Assembly (NCBI RefSeq): GCF_029853695.1
Contig: NZ_CP122537.1
Span: forward strand, 2,253,501-2,317,500
Reading direction: 5' to 3'
DNA from: Jannaschia sp. GRR-S6-38
GTDB lineage: Bacteria > Pseudomonadota > Alphaproteobacteria > Rhodobacterales > Rhodobacteraceae
DNA: 64,000 nucleotides
The translations under genes were made by a program, and so were the position numbers. Below are positions 53,091-63,109 of the stretch, piece after piece. The notes beneath the pieces are model-generated. The model saw nothing but the letters and a program-made list of their open reading frames with translations, was not told the origin of the DNA and made no database searches. Positions within the stretch are counted from its first letter, which is position 1, and each line of letters opens with the position of its first letter.

Positions 53091-54031
53091 TGCTGGGCAA
53101 GACGGCAGGCGGCCTTCTGTGGATGTTCCGCTACCTGGAGCGGTCCGAGAACATCGCGCGGCTGGTCGAGACGGGCCAGCGCATCGCGCTGACGCGTCCC
53201 GACCGCGCCGAGAACGAGTGGCTCTCGGTGCTGGAGACCGCCGGCGCGCGCCAGGGTTTCGAAGCCGAACATGACGAGGTTTCGGCCGAGGCGGTCACCG
53301 ATTGGCTGCTGCGCGCCGAGGGCAATTCTTCGTCGGTGATGAACTGCATCGAAATGGCGCGGATGAATGCGCGCATGGTGCGCACGGCGCTGACCCGCGA
53401 GGTCTGGGAAGCGGTCAACGAATGCTGGATGACGCTGCGCGACGAGCTGGCGCGCAAGGTCACCACCAAGCGCCTGCCGCATGTGCTTGGCGTCGTGCGC
53501 CAGCGTTCGGCCTTCGTGCGCGGCACGCTGCACGGCACGATGCTGCGCAACGAGATCTACGATTTCGCCCGGCTCGGGACCTTTCTGGAGCGCGCCGACG
53601 CCACCGCGCGGCTGCTCGACGTGAAATACTACGTGCTGCTGCCGACCTCGGCCGGGATCGGCTCGCGGCTCGACAACGCGCAATGGGAGACGATCCTGCG
53701 CTCGGTTTCGGCCGAAGGCGCGTTCCGCATGGTCCATGGCCGCACCCGCGGGCCCGGCGACATCGCCCGCTTCCTGATCCTGGACGGGCGGATGCCGCGC
53801 AGCCTGGCCTTCTGCTACAACAAGATCGGCGGCAATCTCGAGTATCTGCAGCGCGATCACGGCGTGCGGATGCCCTGCCACGACCTGTCCGACGACATCT
53901 GCCGCAAGCTCGAACGCGCCACGATCGAATCCATCTTCGAGGAGGGACTGCACGAGTTCCTCCAGGACTTCCTGACGCTCAACTCCGGCCTCGCGGCCCA
54001 GATCGAGCGCGATTACAGGTTCGTGGAATGA
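53090..54031 (+). CDS. Alpha-E domain protein
   Basis: A 313-residue, all-helical alpha-E (DUF403) protein. LLWMFRYLERSENIARLVE at the start and the FNYLERADATARLLDVKYY-like region near residue 165 are characteristic. It nearly always accompanies the circularly permuted ATP-grasp protein and a transglutaminase-like protein. Its activity is unknown; it may bind the peptide product or form the partner of the ATP-grasp enzyme. Overlaps of TGATG and ATGA join it to both neighbours. Confidence 0.9.
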   Translation: MLGKTAGGLLWMFRYLERSENIARLVETGQRIALTRPDRAENEWLSVLETAGARQGFEAEHDEVSAEAVTDWLLRAEGNSSSVMNCIEMARMNARMVRTALTREVWEAVNECWMTLRDELARKVTTKRLPHVLGVVRQRSAFVRGTLHGTMLRNEIYDFARLGTFLERADATARLLDVKYYVLLPTSAGIGSRLDNAQWETILRSVSAEGAFRMVHGRTRGPGDIARFLILDGRMPRSLAFCYNKIGGNLEYLQRDHGVRMPCHDLSDDICRKLERATIESIFEEGLHEFLQDFLTLNSGLAAQIERDYRFVE

Positions 54032-54849
54032 CCCGACGCCTCGCCATCCGCCACGTCACGTCCTACCACTGGGGTGGGCCGGTGAGCTACGGGCTGCAGC
54101 AATTGCGCCTGACGCCGAAGCATCGCGACGACCAGAAGATCCTGTCCTGGGACACCCGCGTCGAGGGCGGCCAGATCCAGGTCGAATTCGACGACGCCAA
54201 CAACAACCGCGTCCAGCTCGTCTCGATCGATCCCGGGCGCACCGAGGTCCGCATCGTCGCCGAGGGCGAGGTCGAGATGGAGGATCTGGGCGGCGTGCTG
54301 GGCCAGCACGGCGGCTACATGCCGTTGTGGATGTTCCTGAGGCCGACCGACCGGACCCGCCGCGGCCCCGGCACGCTGGGCCTCGTGCGCGACCTGCGCG
54401 AGATGGAGGACCAGCTCCAGCAGATGCACGCGCTCTCCGAAGCGATCCGCGACACCGTCGCCTACGCTACCGGCAGCAGCGATGTCGGCATGACCGCCGA
54501 GGAGGCGGTCGCGAACGGCACCGGCGTCTGCCAGGACCATGCGCATATCTTCGTGACCTGCGCCCGGCTGCTGGACCGGCCGGCGCGCTACGTGTCGGGC
54601 TATCTGAAGATGGACGACCGCGAGGAGCAGGACGCCACCCATGCCTGGGCCGAGGCGCATATCGACGGTCTGGGCTGGGTCGGCTTCGACATCTCGAACG
54701 GGATTTCGCCGGACGACCGCTATGTCCGCGTCGCCACCGGGCGCGACTACGACGAGGCCGCGCCGGTGATCGGGTTGCGGCAGGGCAATGGCGACGAGCG
54801 CATGACGGTCGAGGTCACGGTCCGGGCGATCCAGAACCAGCAGCAGTAG
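54028..54849 (+). CDS. Transglutaminase-like cysteine protease
   Basis: A 273-residue protein with an N-terminal Bact_transglu_N domain and a transglutaminase-like core. The catalytic triad is visible as Cys168 (GTGVCQDHAH), His205 (ATHAWAEA) and Asp221 (GFDISNG). Such proteins act as peptidases or amide-bond transferases. It is the third gene of the ATP-grasp operon (ATGA with the alpha-E gene), and its 3' end overlaps the convergent 2H phosphoesterase by 35 bp. Confidence 0.9.
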   Translation: MTRRLAIRHVTSYHWGGPVSYGLQQLRLTPKHRDDQKILSWDTRVEGGQIQVEFDDANNNRVQLVSIDPGRTEVRIVAEGEVEMEDLGGVLGQHGGYMPLWMFLRPTDRTRRGPGTLGLVRDLREMEDQLQQMHALSEAIRDTVAYATGSSDVGMTAEEAVANGTGVCQDHAHIFVTCARLLDRPARYVSGYLKMDDREEQDATHAWAEAHIDGLGWVGFDISNGISPDDRYVRVATGRDYDEAAPVIGLRQGNGDERMTVEVTVRAIQNQQQ

Positions 54850-55348
54850 CGCCCGCAAGCGCGAACCGACCCGCCGCCTCCCAGGGTCCGCCCTGATAGC
54901 GCCAGAGGCGCAGCGCGTCGATCCGCCCGTCCCAGGGCACGAATCCCGCCTGGACCGCCTGCAGCGTCACCGCCGCCACGTCGCGGGCGACCTTGTTCTG
55001 GATCGTGACATGCGCGCGCAACCTTCCGCGATCCTGCGGCTTCCGGTCGATCCCGCGGCCCACGCGGTCGCGCAGCGCCGTGCCGCCCGGCAGCTCCAGC
55101 CGGTAGGCGCAGCCACGGCCGAGCGGCATGATCCCGGCCACCGCGAAGGGCAGCGGCGCGGTCTCGCGCGCGATTTCGTGAAGGCGCAGCGCGGCCTCCG
55201 GCGCGTCGAGGCCGGGGAGCTGATGGAACAGCGTCACATGCGCCGGAACGACGTTCCGCGCGGCCGGAAACCACCGCGTCCGGGCTGCGGCGAAGCGCGC
55301 CTGCGAGGCGGGGTCGGCTTCGAGCGTGACGATCAGCGGCGCGGACAT
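54815..55348 (-). CDS. 2'-5' RNA ligase/2H phosphoesterase family protein
   Basis: A 177-residue 2H phosphoesterase with the two signature HxT motifs, AHVTLFHQ (near residue 36) and AHVTIQNK (near residue 117). It may act on cyclic nucleotides or RNA ends. The ATG at 55348 is only about 2 nt from the expected start of an exact EcfG promoter, so the transcript is probably leaderless. The 3' end overlaps the transglutaminase gene by 35 bp. Its setting between transglutaminase and Anbu suggests, but does not prove, a shared role. Confidence 0.85.
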   Translation of the reverse strand: MSAPLIVTLEADPASQARFAAARTRWFPAARNVVPAHVTLFHQLPGLDAPEAALRLHEIARETAPLPFAVAGIMPLGRGCAYRLELPGGTALRDRVGRGIDRKPQDRGRLRAHVTIQNKVARDVAAVTLQAVQAGFVPWDGRIDALRLWRYQGGPWEAAGRFALAGATAAGSGSPGP

Positions 55349-55354
55349 GCCACC

Positions 55355-55381
55355 GGAACGCCGCGGCCCGGCCCGCGTTCC
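55355..55381. promoter_or_regulatory. Symmetric bidirectional EcfG promoter (Anbu and 2H phosphoesterase)
   Basis: GGAACG (55355-55360) and CGTTCC (55376-55381) form an inverted repeat. Read rightward, GGAAC-N16-CGTT is an exact EcfG promoter for the Anbu gene (leader about 56 nt). Read leftward, the complementary strand gives GGAAC (55381-55377), 16 bp and CGTT (55360-55357), also exact, toward the 2H phosphoesterase. Both promoters therefore share the same 27 bp. Confidence 0.82.
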
Positions 55382-55441
55382 CCATTGAAGCGCCCGGGCC
55401 CGCGTGCCAAGTCTGCGCCAGCATCGATCGGACCCACCCAC

Positions 55442-56176
55442 ATGACCTATTGCGTCGGCCTGCAGCTCAATCGCGGCCTCGTCTTCCTCTCCGACACCCG
55501 GACCAATGCCGGGGTCGACAACATCTCCACCTATCGCAAGCTGCACACCTGGGAGGTGCCCGGCGAGCGGGCGATGGTGCTGATGACGGCGGGCAACCTC
55601 GCCACGACGCAAGCGGTGGTCAGCCTGCTGGACGAGCGCAACCTCGCGCCGAACGACCGCAGCCCGTCGCTTCTGACGGCGCCGTCGATGTTCCAGGCCG
55701 CGCGCCTGATCGGCCAGACCCTGCGCGAGGTCATCCTGGAGCAGACGCATGGCGGCCCGCAGGCGGCCAGCACGACCTTCAACGCCACGATGATCTTCGG
55801 CGGCCAGGTCGCCGGCTCGCCGCCGCGGCTCTACATGATCTATCCTGAGGGCAATTTCGTCGAGGCGCAGATCGACACGCCGTTCTTCCAGATCGGCGAG
55901 ACGAAATACGGCCGCCCGATCCTGGTGCGCGCCTACGATCCCGAGATGCCCTTCGAGCAGGCGGTGAAGCTTCTGATGGTCAGCTTCGACTCGACCATCC
56001 GCGCGAACCTCTCGGTGGGCGCGCCGCTCGATCTGCAGATCTACGAGGGCGACAGCCTGATGCTCGGCAAGTCCCGCCGGATCGAAGAGACGGATAGCGA
56101 TTTCGCGGCCATCTCCGACGGCTGGTCGGACGCGCTGCGCACGGCCTTCCATTCGCTGCCGGACGTGACGCTCTGA
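55442..56176 (+). CDS. Anbu-type proteasome-like peptidase
   Basis: A 244-residue Ntn-hydrolase of the Anbu (COG3484) family, the ancestral-looking bacterial proteasome relative that forms open helical rings. After removal of Met1 the nucleophile is Thr (MTYCVGLQLNRG), and the family residues Asp17 (SDTRT) and Lys32 (YRKLH) follow in mature numbering. It is downstream of the ATP-grasp, alpha-E and transglutaminase genes, the known Anbu neighbours. It has its own exact EcfG promoter and about a 56-nt leader. Confidence 0.93.
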   Translation: MTYCVGLQLNRGLVFLSDTRTNAGVDNISTYRKLHTWEVPGERAMVLMTAGNLATTQAVVSLLDERNLAPNDRSPSLLTAPSMFQAARLIGQTLREVILEQTHGGPQAASTTFNATMIFGGQVAGSPPRLYMIYPEGNFVEAQIDTPFFQIGETKYGRPILVRAYDPEMPFEQAVKLLMVSFDSTIRANLSVGAPLDLQIYEGDSLMLGKSRRIEETDSDFAAISDGWSDALRTAFHSLPDVTL

Positions 56177-56181
56177 TGCGG

Positions 56182-56216
56182 GCGGCGGCGCGCCGCGGTT
56201 GAAGCCGCGGCCGCCG
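56182..56216 (+). terminator. GC-rich hairpin after the Anbu gene (weak terminator candidate)
   Basis: An imperfect inverted repeat of about 15 bp per arm around TTGA, with mismatches, begins 6 bp after the Anbu stop. No T tract follows, so it may be a processing or rho-related structure. Confidence 0.35.
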
Positions 56217-56248
56217 CGCCTACCCTCCGAGGACCGCGCGGAGGCCCG

Positions 56249-56898
<650 letters not shown>

Positions 56899-56902
<4 letters not shown>

Positions 56903-59277
56903 CGCGCGCGGGCCTCCAGGCGCTGGCCTCGCATTGGCGGCGGCACCCGCTGCAAGTGCTGACGCTGGTCGTGGGGCTGGCGCTGGCCACCGGGCTCTGG
57001 ACCGGGGTGCAGGCGATCAACGCGCAGGCGCGGCTCAGCTACGACCAGGCGGCGGCGACCCTGGGCGAACAGGCGAGGCCCCGGCTGGAAGGGCCGCTGA
57101 CGCTCGCCGATTTCGCCGCCGCGCGGCGCGCGGGCTGGCCCGTCACGCCGGTGATCGAGGCGCGCTTTCCGCGCACCACGCTGCGCCTCATCGGCATCGA
57201 CCCCTTCACCGCGCCGCAGGACGGCACGCTGCCCGACCTGACCGGCGCGGGGGACCTGACGGGGTTCCTGACCGGCGAGCTCATCTTCGCCAATCCCGAC
57301 GCGATCGCCCGCCTGCCCGAGGGCGCGCCCCGCGCCGTCGCGCTGGAGGCGCTGGGCCCGGGCCTCGTGCTCGCCGATATCGCAACCGCGCAGACCATCC
57401 TCGGGACGCAGGGCATCGACCACCTCCTGATCCTCGGTGCGGCCGAGGGCGCCCCGCCGCTGACCGATCTCATCCCCGGGACCCGCATCGTCGCGCCCGA
57501 GGCGCAGGGCGACGTCGCGCGCCTGACCGACAGCTTCCACCTCAACCTGACGGCCTTCGGCCTGTTGGCCTTCGCCGTCGGCCTGTTCATCGTGCATTCC
57601 GCCATCGGCCTCGCCTTCGAGCAGCGCCGTCCGCTCTTCCGCACCCTGCGCGCGCTGGGCCTGCCCGCGCGGCGCCTGTCGATCCTGGTCGCGCTGGAGC
57701 TTCTGGTCTTCACGCTGGTCTCGGGCGCGCTGGGGATCCTCCTGGGCTACGCGGTCGCCGCGGCGCTCCTGCCCGGCGTGGCCGCGACGCTCTCGGGTCT
57801 CTACGGCGCGGGTGTCGCGGGGTCCCTGACGCTCTCGCCCGCGTGGTGGCTGTCGGGCTTCGCCATGGCGGGGGCGGGGCTGGTCATCGCCGGGGGGCAG
57901 AGCCTCTGGCAACTGGCCCGCCTGCCGGTCCTCGCCCCGGCCATGCCGCGCGCCTGGGCCCGCGCCCGCGCCGCGACCTTGAAGCGGCAGGCGGCGGGGG
58001 GCGCGGCGCTTCTGGTCGCCGCGGCGGGCATCGGCGCGCTGGGCAGCGGGCTCGTGGCGGGCTTTCTCTGCCTCGGCGCGCTCTTGCTGGGCGCCGCGCT
58101 TCTGCTGCCGCCGATCCTGGCCCTGGCGCTCGATGCCGGCGCGCGTCTGGCGACGCGGCCGGTGGCGCAATGGCTCTGGGCCGATGCGCGCCAGCAATTG
58201 CCGGGCCTGTCGCTCGCGCTGATGGCGCTGCTCCTGGCGCTGTCGGCCAATATCGGCGTGGGCACGATGGTCGGCAGCTTCCGGGCGACCTTCACAGGCT
58301 GGCTGGACCAGCGGCTGGCGGCGGAGCTCTACGTGACGGCCGCCGACGCCGAGGAGGCCGTGGCGATCCGCGAATGGCTGGACCCGCGCGCCGAGGCGAT
58401 CCTGCCCATCGTCTCGGTCGAGACGACGCTGGCCGGTGCGCCGGGCGAGGTCTTCGGCGTCGCCGATCATCCGACATACCGCGAGAACTGGCCCATCCTC
58501 GACGGGCTGCCCGGCCTCTGGGACCGGCTGGCGGCGGGCGAGGGGGCGCTGGTCAACGAACAGCTCGCCCGGCGCGAGGGGCTCTGGTCCGGCGACCGCG
58601 TCGATCTGGGCGCGGCGGGCGCGCGCGAGATCCTCGGGGTCTATTCCGATTACGGCAACCCGCGCGGCCAGGCGATCCTGGGCCTGCCGGTCTTCGACGC
58701 GCTCTTTCCCGAGGCGCCGCGCCTGCGCTTCGCCGTGCGCGTCCCGCCGGCGGAGTTGCAGCCGCTGATGGACGAGCTCGCCGCGCGCTTCGACCTGCCG
58801 TCCGACCGGCTGGTCGATCAGGCCGGCGTGAAGGCCTTCTCGCTGCGCGTCTTCGAGCAGACCTTCGCGGTGACGGCGGCGCTCAACGTGCTGACGCTCG
58901 GCGTGGCGGGCTTCGCGCTCTGGGCGTCGCTCACGACGCTCGGGACGATGCGCCTGCCGCAGGTCGCGCCGGTCTGGGCGCTGGGCCTGACCCGCGGGCG
59001 GCTGGCGCGCGCCGACCTGATCCGGGCGCTGATCCTCGCCGCCTTCACCGCGGCGCTGGCGATCCCGGTGGGCATCGCGCTGGCCTGGGTCCTGCTGGCG
59101 GTGGTCAACGTGCAGGCCTTCGGCTGGCGCTTGCCGCTCTTGCCCGATCCGGCGGGCTGGGCGGCGCTCGCGCTCTGGGCGCTGGTGGCGGCAGGGCTGG
59201 CCGCGGCGCTGCCGGCCCTTCGCCTCTGGCGCATCCCGCCCGCCCGGCTGGTCCAGGTCTTCGCACATGAGCGCTAG
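56899..59277 (+). CDS. FtsX-like ABC transporter permease
   Basis: A 792-residue permease with an N-terminal helix (about residues 15-35), a periplasmic domain, and two clusters of FtsX-type helices, one around 210-440 and one at the C-terminus (about 650-785). It looks like a YbbP-type single-chain permease, so the AttF and AttG functions appear to be on one chain. GTG start overlapping the ATPase stop. Its 3' end overlaps the next gene by 11 bp. Confidence 0.9.
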
Positions 59278-60283
59278 GATCCTTCTTCTCGCACTCTGGC
59301 TGCCGGTCCAGGCCGCCGCGCAGGGCTTCGCCGGGCTGGGCCAGGGGGCGGAGGGCTTCGCCCTGCCCACGCCCGACCCGACCTTCAGCTTCCCCGCGGA
59401 TCACGGCGCGCATCCCGACTACCGCATCGAATGGTGGTACCTGACCGCTTCGCTGGAAGGCGCGGACGGGCAGCGCTACGGCATGCAGTGGACGCTCTTC
59501 CGCTCCGCGCTCACCCCCGAGGGGCCGCAGGTCTGGATGGGCCATCTGGGCGTCACCACGCCCGAGGCGCATTATTCGGGCGAGCGGCTGGCCCGCGGCG
59601 GCATCGGCCAGGCCGGGGTCGAGGCCGATCCCTTCGCCGCCTGGATCGACGACTGGCGGCTGGAAGGTTCGTCGCTCGACCGGCTGCGCCTGACGGCTGC
59701 GGGCGAGGCGGCCGGCTACGCGCTGGATTTCACCGCCGAGGGGCCGCTGGTCTTCCACGGGCAGGACGGCTTTTCGGTCAAATCGCCGACGGGGCAGGCG
59801 AGCTACTACTACTCGCAGCCCTTCTACGAGGTTGAAGGGCAACTCGATCTGCCCTCCGGGCTCGTCGCGGTCACCGGCCGGGGCTGGCTCGACCGCGAAT
59901 GGTCCTCGCAGCCCCTCGAGGGCGACCAGGAGGGCTGGGACTGGTTCTCGCTGCATCTCGAGGACGGCCACAAGCTGATGGCCTTCCGCCTGCGCGGCGG
60001 CTCGCCCTATGCCTATGCCTCCTGGATCGCGCCCGACGGGATGCTGACGCCTTACGGGCCGGACGCGATCGCGCTCGAGCCGCTGGAGACGGCGCAGGTC
60101 GCCGACCGCGAGATCCCCGTCCGCTGGCGCCTGCGCTTGGCCGCCGAAGGCGTCGACCTGGAGGTCGCGGCGGTGAACCCCGACAGCTGGCAGGCGACGC
60201 TGTTTCCCTATTGGGAGGGGCCGGTGACCGCGACCGGTAGCCACGCCGCCACCGGCTATCTGGAGATGACGGGCTATGAGTGA
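59267..60283 (+). CDS. CrtC/AttH-like lipocalin domain protein
   Basis: A 338-residue exported protein. The signal peptide is RILLLALWLPVQAAAQ, and the body is the CrtC/AttH double lipocalin-like fold (IEWWYLTA, QWTLFRSA and RGWLDREWSSQP). Some relatives are carotenoid 1,2-hydratases, but this one is encoded with an ABC exporter and no carotenoid gene is near, so an AttH-like export partner is more likely. It overlaps the permease and is overlapped by the next gene. Confidence 0.88.
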   Translation: MSARILLLALWLPVQAAAQGFAGLGQGAEGFALPTPDPTFSFPADHGAHPDYRIEWWYLTASLEGADGQRYGMQWTLFRSALTPEGPQVWMGHLGVTTPEAHYSGERLARGGIGQAGVEADPFAAWIDDWRLEGSSLDRLRLTAAGEAAGYALDFTAEGPLVFHGQDGFSVKSPTGQASYYYSQPFYEVEGQLDLPSGLVAVTGRGWLDREWSSQPLEGDQEGWDWFSLHLEDGHKLMAFRLRGGSPYAYASWIAPDGMLTPYGPDAIALEPLETAQVADREIPVRWRLRLAAEGVDLEVAAVNPDSWQATLFPYWEGPVTATGSHAATGYLEMTGYE

Positions 60284-60821
60284 CCCTTGGGACGCGCTCG
60301 ACACGCTGCTCGACCATCTCTGGGCGCGCCTCGCGCGGGGGGCGGCGGACGCGTCGGACCCGTTTCGCTTCGTCGCGCTGGCCACCGCCGGGGCGGAGGG
60401 CCCGGAGGCGCGCATGGTCGGCAACCGCGCAGCGGACCGCGCCGCCCGCCGTCTGGAGGTCCATTCCGACCTGCGCACCGCCAAGGTCGCGGCGCTGCGC
60501 CGCGATCCGCGCGCCACGCTCCTGTTCTGGGACGCGGCGGCGCAGCTGCAATTGCGCGTCCAGCTGGAGATGGATCTGATCCCCGCCGATCCCGCCCGCT
60601 GGGACCGCATCCCCGAAACGCCGCGCCTGAACTACGGCACCGATCCCGCGCCCGGCACGCCTGTCGCCGCCCCCGAGACCGTGACCCGCACGCCGGACCG
60701 GGCGCGCTTCGTCGCCCTGTCGGGGCGGGTGCGTGGCATGGATGCCGTCAGCCTGGCCCATGATCCGCATCGCCGCGCGCATTTCGCGGCCGACGGCACC
60801 GGGCAATGGGTCGCGCCGTAA
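60276..60821 (+). CDS. Pyridoxamine 5'-phosphate oxidase-like FMN-binding protein
   Basis: A 181-residue protein with a split-barrel flavin fold of the PNPOx-like (Alr4036) family: RFVALATAG near the N-terminus and ATLLFWDAAAQLQLRVQ in the core. It lacks the full PNPOx C-terminus, so an FMN-dependent or F420-like redox role is possible. It overlaps the CrtC-like gene by 8 bp and ends the operon 49 bp before motB. Confidence 0.85.
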   Translation: MSDPWDALDTLLDHLWARLARGAADASDPFRFVALATAGAEGPEARMVGNRAADRAARRLEVHSDLRTAKVAALRRDPRATLLFWDAAAQLQLRVQLEMDLIPADPARWDRIPETPRLNYGTDPAPGTPVAAPETVTRTPDRARFVALSGRVRGMDAVSLAHDPHRRAHFAADGTGQWVAP

Positions 60822-60870
60822 CCCCGCGTTCATCCCGACCGCGCTAGTCCTGCGGGCCGGAGGACCGGCC

Positions 60871-61662
60871 ATGCCAGGCGAAAACGCGCGACCCATCATC
60901 ATCAAGAAGATCAAGAAGGTCAGCGGCGGCGGCCATCACGGCGGCGCCTGGAAGGTCGCCTATGCCGATTTCGTGACCGCGATGATGGCCTTCTTCATGC
61001 TGATGTGGCTGCTGAACGCGACGACCGAGAAGCAGCGCAAGGGCCTCGCCGATTACTTCAGCCCGACCGTCGCGATCAGCCGCGCCTCGGGCGGCGGCGA
61101 CGGCGCGATGGGCGGCACCTCGATGATGGCCGATGCCGCCCTGGTGCAGGTCGGCCGCGGCGGCATCACCTCGTCCGCGACTCACGGCACGACCTTGGAG
61201 GAGGCGGAGTTCCGCGCCGTCGAGGCGGCGCTTCTGGGCAAGGGCGGCGACAGCCTCTTGGACGAGGAACAGCTGCGGCATGTCACCGTGCGCCTCTCCG
61301 ACGAGGGGCTGGTGATCGAGTTCTTCGACCTGCCCGACCGCCCGCTTTTCGAGGATAATCGCCCCAGCCCGCTTCTGCGCGGGCTCCTGGCCTCCGTCGC
61401 GCCCGAGGTCGCGAATCGCCGCAACGCGCTGGCCATTGACGCCCACACCGCCGCCGAACCCGTCGTCACCCGCGAGCCGCGGGCCTGGTCGCGCTCGGCC
61501 GCGCGGGCGGATGCGATGCGGCTCATCCTGCCCGAGATCGGGGTCGCCGACCGGCGCATCGCGCGCCTGACGGGGCATGCCGACCGCCGGCCGGCGGCTG
61601 CCAACCCCTTGTCGCCCCGAAACAATCGGGTCGAGCTGACGCTTCTACGCGGCGGCCGCTGA
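60871..61662 (+). CDS. motB: Flagellar motor stator protein MotB
   Basis: The stator subunit that anchors the motor to peptidoglycan. The 263-residue protein has a basic N-terminus, one helix with the proton-carrying Asp33 (VAYADFVTAMMAFFMLMW) and a C-terminal OmpA-like peptidoglycan-binding domain (ending RNNRVELTLL). GGAGGA precedes the ATG at 60871. The following 126 bp before flgE contains no frame I can support. motA is not in the window. Confidence 0.93.
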   Translation: MPGENARPIIIKKIKKVSGGGHHGGAWKVAYADFVTAMMAFFMLMWLLNATTEKQRKGLADYFSPTVAISRASGGGDGAMGGTSMMADAALVQVGRGGITSSATHGTTLEEAEFRAVEAALLGKGGDSLLDEEQLRHVTVRLSDEGLVIEFFDLPDRPLFEDNRPSPLLRGLLASVAPEVANRRNALAIDAHTAAEPVVTREPRAWSRSAARADAMRLILPEIGVADRRIARLTGHADRRPAAANPLSPRNNRVELTLLRGGR

Positions 61663-61788
61663 CCGCCGGCGGGCGACCGCGCGCGGCGGATCGGGCCGCG
61701 TGAACCGCACCTTAAGACCTTGGGCGCAAACGTGGCCCCCGACAGCAGGGCCGAAAGGCCCCCGCCCGAGAACCCGAAAGGACCGCCG

Positions 61789-63090
61789 ATGACGATCTCT
61801 TCCTCCCTCAATGCCGGGGTCACCGGTCTGAACGTCAATGCCAGCCGGCTGGCCACGATCTCGGACAATATCGCAAACTCCGCCACCTTCGGCTACAAGC
61901 GCGCGATCGCGGATTTCCACTCCCTCGTCCTCGATCAGAGCAAGGGCTCCTATTCCGCGGGCGGCGTGCGCGTGACGACCGGGCGCATGATCGACCAGCG
62001 CGGCACGCTGGTCACCACCAACAACGCCACCGACCTCGCCGTCTCCGGGCGCGGCATGCTGCCCGTGACGCGCAGCTCGGCCATCCTCGAAGACGGCACC
62101 ACGCCCGAGATGCTGCTGACCAGCACCGGCTCGTTCCGGCCCGATGCCGACGGGGTGCTGCGCACCGAAAGCGGACTCGTCCTTCTGGGTTGGCCCGCGA
62201 CGAATGACGGCGTCGTGCCGAACTTCCCGCGCGACACGCCCGGCGGCCTGCAGCCGGTCCGCGTCGACACCAACACCTACGAGGGCGACCCGACGACCAA
62301 CGTGCTCCTGGGCGTGAACCTGCCCGCCACGGACACCGCCGCCGGATCGAGCGGCGACCCGCGCGAATTGTCGCTGGAATATTTCGGCAGCCTCGGCCAG
62401 GCCGAGACGCTTGACATCGCCTTCACGCCGAACATCCCCGCCAGCGGCAGCAGCAACGAATGGACGGTCGAGATCCGCGACCAGGGACAGGGCGGCATCG
62501 TCGTGGGCGAATTCACCGTCCTGTTCGACGACACGCGCCAAAACGGCGGCACGATCGACACGGTCACCCCGCTTTCGGCGGGCAGCTACGATCCCGCGAC
62601 CGGGCTGATCACCATCGCCGCGCTGGGCGGCCCGATCGATATCGATATCGGCCGCCCGCTCGAGGCGAAGGGCCTGTCGCAGCTCTCCGACGTCTTCGCG
62701 CCGCTGTCGATCACCAAGAACGGCTCGCCCGTCGGCAATCTCACCACGATCGAGGTGGACGAGAAGGGCCTGCTCAGCGCGCTCTACGACACCGGATTCA
62801 CCAAGGCGCTCTTCCAGATCCCCGTGGTCGACGTGCCCAACCCGAACGGCCTGAAATCGCTGCCGAACCAGACCTACGACCTCTCACTGGAAAGCGGGCC
62901 GTTCTACCTGTGGAACGCGGGCGAAGGGCCGGTCGGGGCCATGGTCGGTTTCGCGCGGGAGGAGAGCACAACCGATGTCGCGGGCGAATTGACCCAGCTC
63001 ATCCAGACGCAACGCGCCTACAGCTCGAACGCGAAGGTCATCCAGACCGTCGACGAGATGCTGCAGGAAACCACCAACATCAAGCGCTGA
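61789..63090 (+). CDS. flgE: Flagellar hook protein FlgE
   Basis: The hook subunit, 433 residues. The N-terminal SLNAGVTGLNVNASRLATISDNIANS and the C-terminal LTQLIQTQRAYSSNAKVIQT are the conserved D0/D1 coiled ends of the rod-hook family. The central part, with TFNPVIPA-like beta segments, is the variable hook domain. GAAAGGA precedes the ATG. flgK follows 19 bp later. Confidence 0.93.
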   Translation: MTISSSLNAGVTGLNVNASRLATISDNIANSATFGYKRAIADFHSLVLDQSKGSYSAGGVRVTTGRMIDQRGTLVTTNNATDLAVSGRGMLPVTRSSAILEDGTTPEMLLTSTGSFRPDADGVLRTESGLVLLGWPATNDGVVPNFPRDTPGGLQPVRVDTNTYEGDPTTNVLLGVNLPATDTAAGSSGDPRELSLEYFGSLGQAETLDIAFTPNIPASGSSNEWTVEIRDQGQGGIVVGEFTVLFDDTRQNGGTIDTVTPLSAGSYDPATGLITIAALGGPIDIDIGRPLEAKGLSQLSDVFAPLSITKNGSPVGNLTTIEVDEKGLLSALYDTGFTKALFQIPVVDVPNPNGLKSLPNQTYDLSLESGPFYLWNAGEGPVGAMVGFAREESTTDVAGELTQLIQTQRAYSSNAKVIQTVDEMLQETTNIKR

Positions 63091-63109
63091 CGGCGGGGAG
63101 TGATCGCAG

